This document shows positions 6,325-15,045 of a stretch of DNA of 21,214 nt, one piece after another. Below the pieces are notes generated by a model, which was not told where the DNA came from, did not search any database, and saw only the letters and a list, made by a program, of their open reading frames with translations. This stretch comes from Candidatus Absconditabacterales bacterium. GTDB taxonomy: Bacteria > Patescibacteriota > Gracilibacteria > Absconditabacterales > Absconditicoccaceae. Location: contig JALOAF010000018.1 of assembly GCA_023228925.1 (NCBI GenBank), positions 1 through 21,214 on the forward strand. The letters run 5' to 3'. Numbering within the stretch: position 1 is the stretch's first letter; the number at the start of each line of letters is the position of its first letter. Made by a program: the position numbers and the translations under genes.

Positions 6325-9300
6325 TTAAATTTCCTCTATAATCATTATTTCTTCATTAGATAAACCGTAAAGCTCATACACAATTTTATCTATTTCAGTT
6401 TCAATAGCTAGTGTATTTGTTGATTGATCTGCTTTCTTTTTTATAAGTATTTTATTAACTAGCTTACTTATTTGAAATCTCTTTTGAGTGTCAGAAAATG
6501 GAATGGGTAACTGTTTAATTTCCGGTCTCCCAATTCTATAAAAACCACCAGATAATGATAAAGAATTAAAATAAATTTTATAAAATTTTGATAAAAGCTT
6601 GCTATTTAGAATACCTACTATGTATTTAAGTTCAATTTTTTTCTTCAATACAATTATCGTAGATTTTCCAGCTAGGTATTCTCCACAATCAAGGAAGCAC
6701 TCCAATATTTTATTCATTCCACCGATAATAATCTTTTCCTTTGAACTTTCATAGAACCGTTTAGGATATTTTTTATTTAAATCTACTTTTCTTATTAAAG
6801 GTCTATAGTATGCTTGTTTAATATATTGGGTTTTTCTTTCATTCCACAAAGAAACATATCTATCAATTGTTCCAGTATTAATAAATTTAAAGTATTCTTC
6901 CGAGTGTTCAACGCTATCTGTCAATAACTTTTTTATTTCATATGCTTCAGAAACTGTTGCTGCTCCCCTAACCTCAGCTAAGTCACCAAGTTTTGGGAAA
7001 GACATCATTTTATTAATTATCTTGGTTGTTTCGTTATTCTCTGCAAATAATACATCCCACTTATCCTGTTTGTTAAATTCTTCTACCCTTACATCATTCT
7101 CCCATGCTACGGTTTCTATATCCGACATAACTGCCATTTTTACAAATGTATTCGCTTTCAACTTGTTAGAAATAAAAGTAACCGGATAAACTGCAGCTTC
7201 TTTAAATACATTTACATTTGAATAATCACGTATTTCACTAATAGAGTTTTCAACCATAATATTTCTAATCACTTTTGCATAATCTGCTGCAATTATTTTA
7301 TTAGGAATGATGAAAGATACATTTCCTTTCAAATTAGTGTTCATATATCCTGATTCTACAAACAAAACAAATAAATCCCAATTGCCTCTAGCTGATGTAT
7401 ATTTTATATTACAAAGTTCTCTGAATTCTGGCATATTTCTAACCATACTTTCTGAATCAACATAAGGTGGATTTCCAATTGCAATATCAAACCCTTTTGC
7501 AATTCCAAACATCCATTCAGGATCAAACCATTCACTTGAAATATTTTGATTATAGGGATCCCATTCTGCAAACTGCCTAGCACTTACATTACTTAATCCC
7601 TTTTTTCCCAGAAGATTACTCATTTCTTCTCTGATTTTTTGATCTTCTGTTCTATATTTCCTTTTTGTTTTAGGCGTTTTTGCAGAAAACATTCTGTGAC
7701 GAACTTCCTTTAACTTCTTTTCAAGCTCATGTATTTCTGGATTATCAAAGATATTTATATTATTATCCGGTTTTTCAATACCAATCAATGTATTTGCAGA
7801 AACAAATTTTGTTTCAAGATTTGGTAGAGGTCTTATTCCAAAATTATTTTTATCTTTATCAGTTCTCTGATCAACAATGAGTGAAATAAAAAAACGAAGT
7901 TTACTAATTTGTGTTGCTATTGGTTGAATATCCACACCATAGATACAGTTTTCAATAAGATATAATTTTCTTCCATAATCAAGTTCATTGTTATCAAAAG
8001 CTGTTTCGATGTCTTCGATAACTTTTTCTCTTATACCAGAATCTCCAATTGCATTAGCTTTTTCAATTTGTCTATCTTTCCATAGTTTGTTACTTGGATC
8101 AAGTTTATGAAGTATATGAACTAATTTATGCAATATTCCCATAGGAAAAGCTCCAGAACCACAGGCAGGGTCAAGGATTTTACAGTTATCAATAGCGTTT
8201 ATTAATACTTTAGTCTCTTCAGCATTAAATATATTTTCCTTTTCATTGTATCCAAGAAGAAATTCTAATCCTACTTCTGCATCTTCGCTTTTCATACCAA
8301 TTTCAGATTCAAGTTTTTGCTTTAGATAAGCTTTAAGCGATTCATCCACCATATAATTCACAATTTCTCTAGGTGTATAAAAACTTCCTGTCTGTTTTCT
8401 TGCCGTTGATTTTGTTTCCGGATTATAGCTTGCTAATAGATTTTCAAAAACTCTTCCCAATAATTCCGGGTCAAGTGCTATATCTTCTTCAATTGGCGTA
8501 TTTTCAGTAATTGTAAATTTATAACTTTTCAAAATATTAAAAAGACCATTAACAGTTACATCTTTTTGCTTATTATCTCCTAATTCTCCTGACAGGTCTG
8601 CGTGTTCACCTGTTCCAAAAAAAATATAATCAGGGACACATAGAGAATTATCTTCTCTATCTGAAAAACCGTCTTCATATACTATGACATCGCCACCTTT
8701 TTTTCCTTTCAAAACAGGATTTGGAGCATCCAGACATTCAAATAATCCTCCATTCATAAATGGAACAATTTTCTCAACAAGATCAATAAATAACTGTGAA
8801 TTCTTAAAATAACTTTCATATCTCATTAAATTCGTTACATTCATATTTTGACCTTTATTTCGAAACTTTCGCTCTCCAACAACTTGATTTAATGTAGCAA
8901 AAAAAAGATTCTGTAATATAGCCCTGTAATATTCACTTCCCTTAGTTTTATAATCAAAATCTTTTTTCTTCCTTGATTCAAAAGAATTTAGAAGTTCATC
9001 TTTTATATATTTTTCATCGAATAGTTGTTCTGGAACAAGGTTTTTTTCCTTGATAAACCAGACAAAAAGAAGTCGTGTAAGAAGTCTTATTAGATTTTTA
9101 GCATTATGTTCTTTTACTTTTTCAACTTTTCCTAAAACTGTAGTTTTATCTTCTTCCAAGTTGGTAGTTGGAAAATGAACTTCCTGTAAAGCCCAAAAAT
9201 ACCAGTTGGATAAATCCCGATAAAAACGCTTATTCAGTTCTTTTGTATCAAGTGTTGTCTGCCATGCATTATGCAATTCAACAAAACTTTTGAACTTATG

Positions 9301-9900
9301 AATTCTGTAGAGTTCAGAAAAAGATAGATCAAATAAGATTTCTATATGAGCTCTATGAGGTTCGTTTATGTTTATATCCTTAATGACTGTAACTTTTTCA
9401 AGTACATCTTTCTGTGAATCTTTACGATTTAATCTTCTATTTATTACTGAAAGAGTTATGTTTTCTCCATATCTAAATATAATTAATACTGGCATTGGAA
9501 AAACTTTATTTATCTCTCTAGTAATTTGAGCAAGCTGTGAGCGATTATAATCATTTTCTTTCAGGTCCAGGCTGAAAAAAAGATATGTTTCAATTATTGT
9601 ATTATCAACTTGTTTTTCTTCAAAATTATCATTACAATCTTCCATCTCTTTTTTTGTCAATTGAAATAATAAGTCAATTGATTTCCAGTCTGCTACAATT
9701 GCTTTTTTTTCGTTGAATTTTTTGTCTTCTACTATAAATGATTCTTTAAAATAATCATAAGTTTTTTGAGATAGCGGATTTTTCCGTGATGTGTTATACC
9801 CTAAAATATTAAAAAGTTCGATTGATGCTTCATGAACAGTTTTTATTAAAAAATTTTTAATAGCAGTTTTAATAGCAGTTTTTAAATCCTTTGCATTCAT
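6325..9900 (-). CDS. Eco57I-type N6-adenine DNA methyltransferase with target-recognition domain
   Basis: 1191 residues; predicted to methylate adenine at a specific site to mark host DNA. Order of parts: an N-terminal region (about 60-240) with DLKENDYNRSQLAQITREIN and the conserved NEPHRAHIEILFDL; a helical region (265-300, RLLTRLLFVWFIKEKNLV); the connector TGSFYTPREIVNYMVDESL (504-522); SAM motif I DPACGSG (577-583); GVDIQPIAT (655-663); catalytic motif IV NPPY (810-813); and a TaqI-like specificity region (about 968-1150). The ATG at 9900 has AGAGGT 8 bases upstream. A 12-base tandem repeat (9859-9882) encodes KTAIKTAI near the N-terminus. The helicase gene lies 67 bases upstream on the same strand, which argues for one operon. 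The SLDLKE stretch (110-115) could be a degenerate D-x-K nuclease motif, but this is weak. Overall layout fits large Eco57I/PglX/DrmMI-like methylases. Confidence 0.88.
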   Translation of the reverse strand: MNAKDLKTAIKTAIKNFLIKTVHEASIELFNILGYNTSRKNPLSQKTYDYFKESFIVEDKKFNEKKAIVADWKSIDLLFQLTKKEMEDCNDNFEEKQVDNTIIETYLFFSLDLKENDYNRSQLAQITREINKVFPMPVLIIFRYGENITLSVINRRLNRKDSQKDVLEKVTVIKDININEPHRAHIEILFDLSFSELYRIHKFKSFVELHNAWQTTLDTKELNKRFYRDLSNWYFWALQEVHFPTTNLEEDKTTVLGKVEKVKEHNAKNLIRLLTRLLFVWFIKEKNLVPEQLFDEKYIKDELLNSFESRKKKDFDYKTKGSEYYRAILQNLFFATLNQVVGERKFRNKGQNMNVTNLMRYESYFKNSQLFIDLVEKIVPFMNGGLFECLDAPNPVLKGKKGGDVIVYEDGFSDREDNSLCVPDYIFFGTGEHADLSGELGDNKQKDVTVNGLFNILKSYKFTITENTPIEEDIALDPELLGRVFENLLASYNPETKSTARKQTGSFYTPREIVNYMVDESLKAYLKQKLESEIGMKSEDAEVGLEFLLGYNEKENIFNAEETKVLINAIDNCKILDPACGSGAFPMGILHKLVHILHKLDPSNKLWKDRQIEKANAIGDSGIREKVIEDIETAFDNNELDYGRKLYLIENCIYGVDIQPIATQISKLRFFISLIVDQRTDKDKNNFGIRPLPNLETKFVSANTLIGIEKPDNNINIFDNPEIHELEKKLKEVRHRMFSAKTPKTKRKYRTEDQKIREEMSNLLGKKGLSNVSARQFAEWDPYNQNISSEWFDPEWMFGIAKGFDIAIGNPPYVDSESMVRNMPEFRELCNIKYTSARGNWDLFVLFVESGYMNTNLKGNVSFIIPNKIIAADYAKVIRNIMVENSISEIRDYSNVNVFKEAAVYPVTFISNKLKANTFVKMAVMSDIETVAWENDVRVEEFNKQDKWDVLFAENNETTKIINKMMSFPKLGDLAEVRGAATVSEAYEIKKLLTDSVEHSEEYFKFINTGTIDRYVSLWNERKTQYIKQAYYRPLIRKVDLNKKYPKRFYESSKEKIIIGGMNKILECFLDCGEYLAGKSTIIVLKKKIELKYIVGILNSKLLSKFYKIYFNSLSLSGGFYRIGRPEIKQLPIPFSDTQKRFQISKLVNKILIKKKADQSTNTLAIETEIDKIVYELYGLSNEEIMIIEEI

Positions 9901-9967
9901 TTTTTTACCTCTTTAACTTATTATTCACATTAAATATAGATATTTTCATAAAATATATTATTACTCA

Positions 9968-12900
9968 TTATCTTATTAACAGCCATGTAACAAGTTCAAA
10001 ATCTTTCATACCATTTATCTGTTTTTCAATAGGTATAAGAGTAGCTCCACGATCACTTGTCAATAAAGCATTCCCTTTCTTTTTATAAATATTCGTAATT
10101 TCAGTTACTGCTTTAGTTAAAAGAGTTGAATATTTATCCATATTCTTACCATTTTCAGTTTCTGTATTGAAAATCCTACACAACTCATTATAAGGTTGTT
10201 TTTCATTTTGACACAGAAGGCGAAATATTTCTAAAATTTGTTTTGCATTTGTGTAATTATATCTAACAGTCCCATCATCCCGTATATATATCAGAAAGTA
10301 AGGATTCAATGGATTGACAAGCTCATTTTCAGAGGAAACCTTTTTTTGATATAAACAAAATATCACTCCAGGTTTTATTATATATCTAACATTTTCACTA
10401 ATTTCACGATTTTTTATTAAAGATGCATATTCTCCTGACGGAGATGGTACAACCGCATATAATCCTAAAGGGGATTCTCTTAACCGTAACTTGTTATTTT
10501 CTATATAATTCAATAATTCAACTCTGAAATCGTCCAAGGTGAAGTCAGTTAATGAAATTGATTCATCCATATCTTCAATATCAAGAATTTCATTTTGAAG
10601 TTTTTTTAGCTGTTTATTCCTATATTTTAAATCATCGTTTATAAGATCGATTTGGTCATTAGCAAGAATATTATCTTCCCCTGTGGCTGTAACATCAACA
10701 AGTGCCATGCGACATTCAACTCTTTCCTTCAGATTGATATAATTATCAAGATCATTAGTAGGCCAAAAATTTACAAGTTTAACCGTTTTATTAATACTAC
10801 CTAAGCGGTCTATACGACCAAATCGTTGAATAATTCTCACAGGATTCCAGTGTATATCATAATTTATTAAAAAGTCACAATCCTGAAGATTTTGCCCTTC
10901 ACTTATACAATCTGTCGCAAAAAGGATATCAATTTCGGTAGTTTGATTATTAGAATTTAGTTTGTTCCTATTTTTTGATTTTGGAGAAAAATTTAAAAGA
11001 ATGCTATCATAATAATTTTTCCCAAATGTTGTTTTTGTATTACTTCCACAAACTAATCCACAATGCAGTTTCAAGTCATTATTTATCCATTGTTCCAAAT
11101 TATCATATAAATACATCGCAGTATCAGCAAAAGCCGTAAATATTAAAACTTTTTTATTTTCTGGATTTATAGGATTTTGTATTTTTTGTTTTATAATATT
11201 TTTTAATTCCTGTAGTTTTGCATCTCTGTCAGGCGTCACAACTTTTGCATTATTCATTAAATTAATTAATGCTTCTTTATCTTTTTTTAAATTTTCCAAC
11301 CACTCATTCAATTTTAAATCTGATAAATCGAACTTTAGTTTTTTCCCAACCTGCCATGCTTCAACTTCATCAGAAACTTCCTCGATTTCTTCCTCGGATG
11401 GAGTTAAAAAATCAAAATTTTCTTCCTGACTTTTTTTATCCATTTTCTGAAAATCTGCTATTTTATTTTCAAGATCTTCAATTTTTTTTATTGTTCTTTC
11501 AAGCGATATTTCAAATGATTCAATAGAACTTTCCAATCTTTTCAGAAAATTTACCTTCATCATTCCTATAAGAAAATGTTCACGATCTTCCTGTTTAAAA
11601 TTTATTATTTTATTTCCAGCAAGCGATTCATATTTCTTCTTTTTTTCTTCTTTTATATATTCAGAAGGATTAAATACTGAAAGTTTATATTCTGAAATCT
11701 GTTTATTTATACTGTCATAAGACGGAAACCTTTTTTGTGTATCAATCTCAGGATATACAGAATAAGGTTTTTCTCTTTTAGGAAAATTTCCAACAGATTT
11801 TAAATCATAATAATTAACAATATGCTTTCTGGAGCGTGCAATTGTTAATTCATCTAGCAGTTTAAAAAAAGAGGTATCCAAATTTTCTAAAAGTTGTTTC
11901 ATACTTTTATTTTCATTCTTATTTTTAGACCATTTCGTGAAATTCTTCTGTGCATTTTCCAGAGTTAATCTTATACTTTTAATTTTGCAATGCTCGAATA
12001 ATGCATTATCATTTTCTTCAGTAATAAATGATATTTGATTTCTTAGATCTTTAAGTGAATTGTTAACTGGTGTCGCTGAAAGCAATAATACTTTTGTTTT
12101 GGAATTAGATTTTATAATTTTTTCCATAAGCCACTTAGATCTATTCATTCTTGAACTGCCATCATCTTTTACTTTTTCAACTGGATTTCCACGAAAGTTA
12201 TGAGATTCATCAATTACTACAAGATTATATGTTCCCCAATTGAAATTTTCCAAATCAATATTATTTGCTGTCGACTTACCAGTTTCTCTACCCATATCAG
12301 TGTGAAACAACACCGAATAATTAAATCTATCTTTTTTGAATGGATTAAGCATATTATTCTGATTAGCCTGATATATAGTCCAGTTACTTGAAAGTTTTTT
12401 CGGACATATTACTAAAACACGACCATTCAATAATTCGAAGTATTTTATTATTGCAAGAGCTTCATATGTTTTACCGAGACCAACACTATCAGCAATAATA
12501 CAACCATTGTGCTTAAGTATCTTATTTATAGCACCCTTAACTCCATCTTTCTGAAAATCATAAAGTGTTTCCCATATTTCACTATCATAAAATCCGGTTT
12601 TTTCATCTAAAAAACCAGATTCTTTTTGTTCACTTAAATAATTCTCAAAAATATGATAAATAGTTTTGAAATAAATAAATTCAGGGTCATTTTCTACATA
12701 TAACTGATCTAAATATTTTAATACTTCATCTTTGACATCTTCAACAAGACCAGTTTTATCATTCCATATATTTTCAAACCAATCTTTTAATTCCTTACGC
12801 TCTCGATCACTATCAACGATTAAATTCAGTTCTATGTTATTACTTCCACCCAGACCAAGTCCATTAACTGTAAAATTGGAACTGCCTGCTATCGCTTTTT

Positions 12901-13300
12901 CTATTCCGCTTTCCTGAATAACATGATATAATTTTCCATGTAAAAAATTCGGTTTTACCATAGAACGAATTTCAACTTTATTCTTTAACCATTCAGCACA
13001 TTCTTTTGCCATTTTTTTTTGACTCAATCGACTTTCGATTGGAATAACTAATTTATCATCTTCAATTTTATAATCTCTTGTATTTTTATTTTCAGGGTCT
13101 ATAGATTTAATAAATGTAGGTTCTCCAAATAAAAATTTCAGTTTTTTTATTTCATCAAGATTTTCTTTTAATCTATAATAAGCATATATTGTAAAATAAG
13201 CCGATACAATAGAAATTTCTGAATTTTTATTTATTACTTCTTTAAGGAAATCTCCGACAGAACCATTTTTATAATTATCTTTAATTACAGAATAACTCAT
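9968..13300 (-). CDS. PLD nuclease-SNF2 helicase fusion, restriction component
   Basis: 1110 residues from the ATG at 13300, which has GGAG 8 bases upstream; the TTG 18 bases earlier has no such site. Residue numbers count from this ATG. The N-terminal domain (about 5-185) is phospholipase D-like, with H121-G-K123 and AGSSNFTVNG (138-147), the HxK...GSxN signature of PLD nucleases. The SF2/SNF2 motor follows: SVGLGKT (272-278, motif I), VIDESHN (362-368, motif II), LLLSATPVNN (405-414, motif III), then in the second lobe FATDCISEGQNLQDCDFLINYDIHWNPVRIIQRFGRIDRLGS (motifs V and VI). A long charged coiled region lies between the lobes. PLD nucleases do restriction in BfiI, and DISARM pairs a SNF2 helicase, an adenine methylase and a PLD protein. 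Here nuclease and motor are one chain next to the methylase, so it probably translocates on and cuts unmethylated DNA. Confidence 0.85.
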   Translation of the reverse strand: MSYSVIKDNYKNGSVGDFLKEVINKNSEISIVSAYFTIYAYYRLKENLDEIKKLKFLFGEPTFIKSIDPENKNTRDYKIEDDKLVIPIESRLSQKKMAKECAEWLKNKVEIRSMVKPNFLHGKLYHVIQESGIEKAIAGSSNFTVNGLGLGGSNNIELNLIVDSDRERKELKDWFENIWNDKTGLVEDVKDEVLKYLDQLYVENDPEFIYFKTIYHIFENYLSEQKESGFLDEKTGFYDSEIWETLYDFQKDGVKGAINKILKHNGCIIADSVGLGKTYEALAIIKYFELLNGRVLVICPKKLSSNWTIYQANQNNMLNPFKKDRFNYSVLFHTDMGRETGKSTANNIDLENFNWGTYNLVVIDESHNFRGNPVEKVKDDGSSRMNRSKWLMEKIIKSNSKTKVLLLSATPVNNSLKDLRNQISFITEENDNALFEHCKIKSIRLTLENAQKNFTKWSKNKNENKSMKQLLENLDTSFFKLLDELTIARSRKHIVNYYDLKSVGNFPKREKPYSVYPEIDTQKRFPSYDSINKQISEYKLSVFNPSEYIKEEKKKKYESLAGNKIINFKQEDREHFLIGMMKVNFLKRLESSIESFEISLERTIKKIEDLENKIADFQKMDKKSQEENFDFLTPSEEEIEEVSDEVEAWQVGKKLKFDLSDLKLNEWLENLKKDKEALINLMNNAKVVTPDRDAKLQELKNIIKQKIQNPINPENKKVLIFTAFADTAMYLYDNLEQWINNDLKLHCGLVCGSNTKTTFGKNYYDSILLNFSPKSKNRNKLNSNNQTTEIDILFATDCISEGQNLQDCDFLINYDIHWNPVRIIQRFGRIDRLGSINKTVKLVNFWPTNDLDNYINLKERVECRMALVDVTATGEDNILANDQIDLINDDLKYRNKQLKKLQNEILDIEDMDESISLTDFTLDDFRVELLNYIENNKLRLRESPLGLYAVVPSPSGEYASLIKNREISENVRYIIKPGVIFCLYQKKVSSENELVNPLNPYFLIYIRDDGTVRYNYTNAKQILEIFRLLCQNEKQPYNELCRIFNTETENGKNMDKYSTLLTKAVTEITNIYKKKGNALLTSDRGATLIPIEKQINGMKDFELVTWLLIR

Positions 13301-13464
13301 CAAATATTCTCCATTCAATGTTTATTTTTCTTTTGAAATAATAATACCATTTTTTCATAATTAAATATATACAATTGTTTACTTAGATAAAAATTAAAAT
13401 TTAACAATTTTTTTCATCTTTTTAACCCCTGGCAGTTTATTTTAACTGCCAGGGGTTATTGTTT
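13301..13464. other. AT-rich leader of the restriction operon
   Basis: No coding potential. Reading leftwards it holds the 3' hairpin of the lipoprotein gene (13423-13458) and then about 120 bases of very AT-rich DNA before the helicase start. The promoter of the whole restriction operon should lie here. Several TATTAT-like boxes are present (for example 13346-13341), but none has a -35 box at good spacing, so I name no promoter. Confidence 0.5.
13423..13458 (-). terminator. Strong hairpin at the 3' end of the lipoprotein gene
   Basis: Arms TAACCCCTGGCAGTT (13423-13437) and AACTGCCAGGGGTTA (13444-13458) pair over 15 bases around a 6-base loop. It begins 6 bases after the lipoprotein stop codon, the position expected of a transcription terminator. 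After the hairpin the minus-strand RNA reads AAAAAGAUGAAAAAAA rather than a U-tract, so it is not a textbook intrinsic terminator. It may act with Rho or protect the mRNA 3' end. It also separates the lipoprotein transcript from the restriction operon. Confidence 0.65.
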
Positions 13465-14343
13465 CTAATATGCATTTGTTCTGTTGTATTCAAATGTTGT
13501 GCTGGATAATGGTCCACTTTTTATTTTCTGAATGATAAATGTATTGGATATTGGCATTGGTGTCTGTATGTTCCAGTCGTTCAGGTATTCTACTATAAAA
13601 TCTGTTAAGAGATTATTATTCTGATATATTTTCCCGGTAATTGTTGCTTTATCACTATTTCCAATTTCATCCGGATCATTTGTTATTTGTGTACTTCCAT
13701 AAACTGGGCCGTTTATGTTGATTTCGGCTTTCCATTTGTCTGTGAATTCGAGTATTATTTTACCGTTAATCACTGTATAATCTGTTTCTGACCCTAAATC
13801 CTGATATCCTGTTCCGGTAAATGTTATTGTGCAGGGGTAATAATCTGCATAGCTATATGAACCGTTATAGGTTGGTATAACTGTTAAATCCGTTTTGTAA
13901 ATTCTGCTTCTGGTTAGTTTTATTTTTGCATTGTTATTGTAACTGATTTCAGAAACTACCTTGATATCTTTTTCCAGATTTTCAAGGTCAAAAGTGCCTA
14001 AATTTACTGGATTATTATTTGTATCTAGTGCTTCATAGGAGCAATCCAGAATTTTTCCGTTGATTAATCTTTGATAGATTAACTTATTTGCAGTCGCTGT
14101 AACAAAATGTGATACTAAATCTGCTCCAAGATCTTCATTGTAATGCTGAACATCTTCTGTCTCTAGAACTAATGGATCTGATAATTCCAGAACTTGTTGA
14201 ATAGCTGTTATTACAGATTCTAAATTATTTTCCATTGTGCCGCCTATGGTGAATGTATCTGTTGAGCTGCTTCCTGAACCGCCACATCCTGAATTAAAAA
14301 TCATAAATCCTCCAATCAATAAATATAAAATTGTTCTTTTCAT
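13465..14343 (-). CDS. Predicted lipoprotein of unknown function
   Basis: 292 residues from the ATG at 14343, which has GGAGT 7 bases upstream; the open frame runs 34 codons further up, but that start has no site and lacks a signal peptide. The N-terminus MKRTILYLLIGGFMIFNSGC is a type II signal peptide with the lipidated cysteine at position 20, followed by GGSGSSSTD, a flexible tether common in lipoproteins of diderm bacteria. The rest is rich in beta-prone, Asn/Thr/Tyr-containing segments (TVIPTYNGSYSYADYYPCTITFTG; VNGPVYGSTQITNDPD-like region), suggesting a secreted beta-sandwich or barrel-like fold. I recognise no family and no catalytic motif. It is monocistronic, with its own candidate promoter and a hairpin directly after the stop. 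Confidence 0.75.
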   Translation of the reverse strand: MKRTILYLLIGGFMIFNSGCGGSGSSSTDTFTIGGTMENNLESVITAIQQVLELSDPLVLETEDVQHYNEDLGADLVSHFVTATANKLIYQRLINGKILDCSYEALDTNNNPVNLGTFDLENLEKDIKVVSEISYNNNAKIKLTRSRIYKTDLTVIPTYNGSYSYADYYPCTITFTGTGYQDLGSETDYTVINGKIILEFTDKWKAEININGPVYGSTQITNDPDEIGNSDKATITGKIYQNNNLLTDFIVEYLNDWNIQTPMPISNTFIIQKIKSGPLSSTTFEYNRTNAY

Positions 14344-14362
14344 AAACATTACTCCTTTTGTT

Positions 14363-14391
14363 TTTATACCGGTATATTTTGAATTCGTAAA
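14363..14391 (-). promoter_or_regulatory. Candidate sigma-70 promoter of the lipoprotein gene
   Basis: On the minus strand TTTACG (14391-14386), a 17-base spacer and TATAAA (14368-14363), which lies about 20 bases before the ATG at 14343. The -10 box is 5 of 6 and the -35 box 4 of 6. The leader would be only about 12-14 bases and must contain the GGAG site, which it does. Confidence 0.4.
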
Positions 14392-14573
14392 CCAATGGTA
14401 CAAAAACTGTGCCATGTAAGAACTGTTATTATTTGTTTGCAACAAACAAGTTATTTTTCATCTTCGATAAAAAAGTTATTGCTGAAACTTCGTTTTACCA
14501 AGTTATAAGCTATAATCTATTAAAAACGGGAAAAGAGTGAAGCTGTGAAAAGTGAGATGGTGTAAGGAAAAAC

Positions 14574-14827
14574 ATTAGCGTGACTAAAGTCACAATTAGT
14601 ACAGCTTGTCATTATATGACTTCGCTGATATTAGTTAGATAGTGAAAGAGTGAATGGTGAAGTGATGAGACGGGGGAACTCCATTTCGCTAAAAAATGTT
14701 GATTGAACATTTTGATTGGCTATTTCGCTATCTCACAGGTTTTAAATGGTTAAAGAATTAAAACCCTATAAACCCCATAAACCTAAAAAACAAAAAAACC
14801 TGGATTCCTGAACTGGTCAGGTATTAC
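14574..14827 (+). repeat. R1 interspersed repeat, copy b (fullest copy)
   Basis: The left part, 14574-14634, matches the reverse complement of 1693-1753 (57 of 61). The right part contains 14722-14777, which is identical over 56 bases to 17025-17080. It ends in the hairpin ATTCCTGA-ACTGG-TCAGGTAT (14804-14824), the counterpart of 1640-1659. Runs of GTGAAGTGATGAGACGG-like purine-rich sequence lie between. Confidence 0.8.
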
Positions 14828-15045
14828 AAATCTATATATCAAAAATTGATAGTCAATTATTGATATGTTTTTTAATCAAAAGGATAAAATTAAAATTGAA
14901 TTAATGAGTCTTTTATTTGTCGAGAAGTATAAATTGATTGATTTTTATAATTTACTTCGATTGAGTAAGCTTATAATACGGAAATAAGGTGAGGATATTC
15001 TCATGCACTTTTTTGAGGAAGTTTTAATTGACATTTATTGTTATA

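Larger units (their letters stand above)
14344..15045. other. 700-base gap with R1 repeat and no intact gene
   Basis: Beyond the lipoprotein promoter the stretch contains the fullest R1 copy (14574-14827), an imperfect AT-rich inverted repeat near 14838-14867 (ATCAAAAATTGA / TCAATTATTGAT), and two short plus-strand frames (14905-14985 and 15003-15095) joined in phase by one TAA. I see no complete gene. Confidence 0.6.

Noticed and set aside
6434..9900. Functional PD-(D/E)XK nuclease in the N-terminus of the methyltransferase
   Set aside because: Only D76 and a D-L-K triplet (112-114) could fit, without the expected E/Q residues, so nuclease activity is assigned to the PLD domain of the helicase instead.
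13301..13318. TTG at 13318 as start of the helicase gene
   Set aside because: It has no ribosome site, and the GGAG between it and the ATG at 13300 fits the ATG at normal spacing.
14344..14445. 34-codon upstream extension of the lipoprotein gene
   Set aside because: It would bury the signal peptide inside the protein and covers the candidate promoter; GGAGT sits correctly before 14343.
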